A stretch of 21,788 nucleotides of DNA from Limiplasma sp048370855 (GTDB lineage Bacteria > Bacillota > Clostridia > Christensenellales > Aristaeellaceae): contig DBGEOK010000108.1 of NCBI GenBank assembly GCA_048370855.1, positions 1 through 21,788 of the forward strand. The letters are read 5' to 3'. A program made the translations under genes and the position numbers. Shown piece by piece: positions 20,969 to 21,788 of this stretch (positions within the stretch are counted from its first letter, which is position 1; each line of letters starts with the position of its first letter). The notes beneath the pieces were generated by a model, which saw only the letters and a program-made list of their open reading frames with translations, ran no database searches and had not been told where the DNA came from.

Positions 20969-21500
20969 TTTGCAATATTTTGGCGGAAGAGGAGGCTCCT
21001 CTGGCGGGGCCGGCGGCTCGCAAAGAGCAGTGAATGAGATCTTTGCAGGGGCGGGAATGTCAACCTCTCGGATGAAAATTCGAGATAATCGGCAAGATGT
21101 GTACAAGGTCGTTAACGCTTCTCTTTCCGGAAGCGTCACATTGAAAGATGACAATGGAATAACCAAGACGATGGATTATAGCTATGAATTTGGCACAAAG
21201 GGAACGGCAAAGCTCGCCGGAACAGAAAGGCAGATGGCTTATGCAAACGATTTGCGGAGCAAGGTGTTAAAAGCGGTGGATGCGCAAATGGCTGCCGATA
21301 TCGAGAATTACGCGGACGGAGGATCGAGGCAGGAATTGCAAATCGCAATCGCGGCTAACGCACTCATAAAGAAACGGTTTTCCAGCATGCAAGGCAGCGC
21401 TGCGGCGGCGATTAACGCAATGACCAAATACTCGCCAAACGAATTGCTCACAAGAGGATTATGGTACAGGAAATGGATTAGAAACGCGCAAAAGAAATAA
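20955..21500 (+). CDS. Phage protein with an LDLQYFGGRG leader
   Basis: This 181-aa protein starts MLRLDLQYFGGRGGSSGGAG. That N-terminus, LDLQxFxGRG followed by Gly/Ser, recurs on unrelated phage structural and minor head proteins and may act as a targeting or processing tag. The rest has a strand-rich middle (NASLSGSVTLKDDNGITKTM, YSYEFGTKGTAKL) and a helical C-terminus with TERQMAYANDLRSKVLKAVD. No family is certain. GAGAGGAG lies about 11 bases upstream. It is the last gene of the rightward run before the terminator. Confidence 0.65.
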   Translation: MLRLDLQYFGGRGGSSGGAGGSQRAVNEIFAGAGMSTSRMKIRDNRQDVYKVVNASLSGSVTLKDDNGITKTMDYSYEFGTKGTAKLAGTERQMAYANDLRSKVLKAVDAQMAADIENYADGGSRQELQIAIAANALIKKRFSSMQGSAAAAINAMTKYSPNELLTRGLWYRKWIRNAQKK

Positions 21501-21505
21501 AGGCG

Positions 21506-21544
21506 AACCGGCGCGCCGTTAAGATTAGGCACGCCGGGTTTTGC
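21506..21544 (+). terminator. Rho-independent terminator between convergent genes
   Basis: AACCGGCGCGCC (21506-21517) pairs with GGCACGCCGG (21528-21537) with one C-A mismatch and a 10-base loop, followed by GTTTTGC. It ends the rightward operon five bases after its last stop and a few bases before the end of the leftward gene. The T-run is short. Confidence 0.7.
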
Positions 21545-21546
21545 TG

Positions 21547-21750
21547 TTATTCCTTTTCAGTGAGTATGACTTTGAAACTGCATCCAAGCGCTTCCGCTAG
21601 CTGGTGCATTTGTCGCTCGTCGAAATTATCCCGTTGCATCTTTGCTGATAGGTTGGCCGCGCTTTGACCCGTCATGGCCGCCAGCGCGGCAATTGTGATG
21701 CCTTTGCGCTTTAACATAATTCGGAGTTGTTCTGAAAAGCTCATATCCAT
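21547..21750 (-). CDS. Small XRE-like helix-turn-helix protein
   Basis: This 67-aa leftward protein begins MDMSFSEQLRIMLKRKGITI and has IAALAAMTGQSAANLSAKMQ, a compact helix-turn-helix, ending EALGCSFKVILTEKE. Single-domain regulators of this kind occur in Clostridia phages and mobile elements. GGAGGGATAGAG precedes the ATG on the minus strand. Its promoter lies at or beyond the window edge. It is the only leftward gene besides the repressor and may mark the end of the early region or another control point. Confidence 0.75.
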   Translation of the reverse strand: MDMSFSEQLRIMLKRKGITIAALAAMTGQSAANLSAKMQRDNFDERQMHQLAEALGCSFKVILTEKE

Positions 21751-21788
21751 CTCTATCCCTCCGTCAATACAATATCATTTTTAAATAT

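Overview
The window looks like the immunity, recombination and replication (early) region of a temperate tailed phage or prophage of a moderately GC-rich, gut-type member of the Clostridia. The signs are strong AGGAGG-type ribosome binding sites, a divergent repressor/Cro switch, RecT and DnaD/DnaB-type replication genes, long runs of rightward genes with ATGA or TGATG overlaps, and several small proteins typical of Firmicutes phages. Species cannot be fixed from the sequence. No integrase, terminase or definite structural gene is visible.

Layout. Bases 1-93 do not fit the rest: on the minus strand they read as a c-type cytochrome fragment with a CxxCH haem site, ending abruptly at AT-rich DNA. 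They may be an assembly chimera or a phage/host junction. From 94 to 1430 lies the immunity switch: a leftward CI-like repressor (442-897), a rightward Cro-like gene (1057-1260), a consensus promoter with a palindromic operator in its spacer and two further copies around it, and the orphaned C-terminus of another helix-turn-helix protein. From 1455 to 4202 come small early genes: two DNA-binding proteins, hypotheticals, a membrane-anchored SH3 protein, a hexapeptide-repeat protein and a zinc-ribbon protein. From 4212 to 9084 is a recombination block: an SbcC/Rad50-like ATPase, RecT, an MBL-fold hydrolase and two conserved phage proteins. From 9085 to 9783 there is a structured non-coding stretch, a tRNA-Gly(TCC), a 57-aa gene and a long hairpin. 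From 9784 to 13868 is the replication block: HNH nuclease, DnaD-like initiator carrying a probable origin in its linker, DnaB-like helicase, a 56-aa gene, RusA-like resolvase and a Cys-rich protein. A regulator of the ArpU/RinA type follows at 13960.

From 14494 to 20968 is an accessory cassette: a methyltransferase-DUF4942 fusion, Cys-rich small proteins, a Gp37/Gp68 (DUF5131) protein and a radical SAM protein, both with CxxxCxxC, a PP-loop (PAPS-reductase/DndC-like) protein and a DUF4417 protein. Inside it are three decayed genes: a small Cys-rich gene with an in-frame TGA, the first 16 codons of what looks like a C5-cytosine methyltransferase, and the N-terminus of a second PP-loop protein. 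The window ends with a gene bearing the LDLQYFGGRG leader, a terminator, and a convergent small helix-turn-helix gene.

The most interesting candidates are the origin inside the initiator gene, the two CxxxCxxC enzymes beside PP-loop genes as a possible nucleic-acid modification cassette under active gene loss, and the structured RNA/tRNA/hairpin interval.
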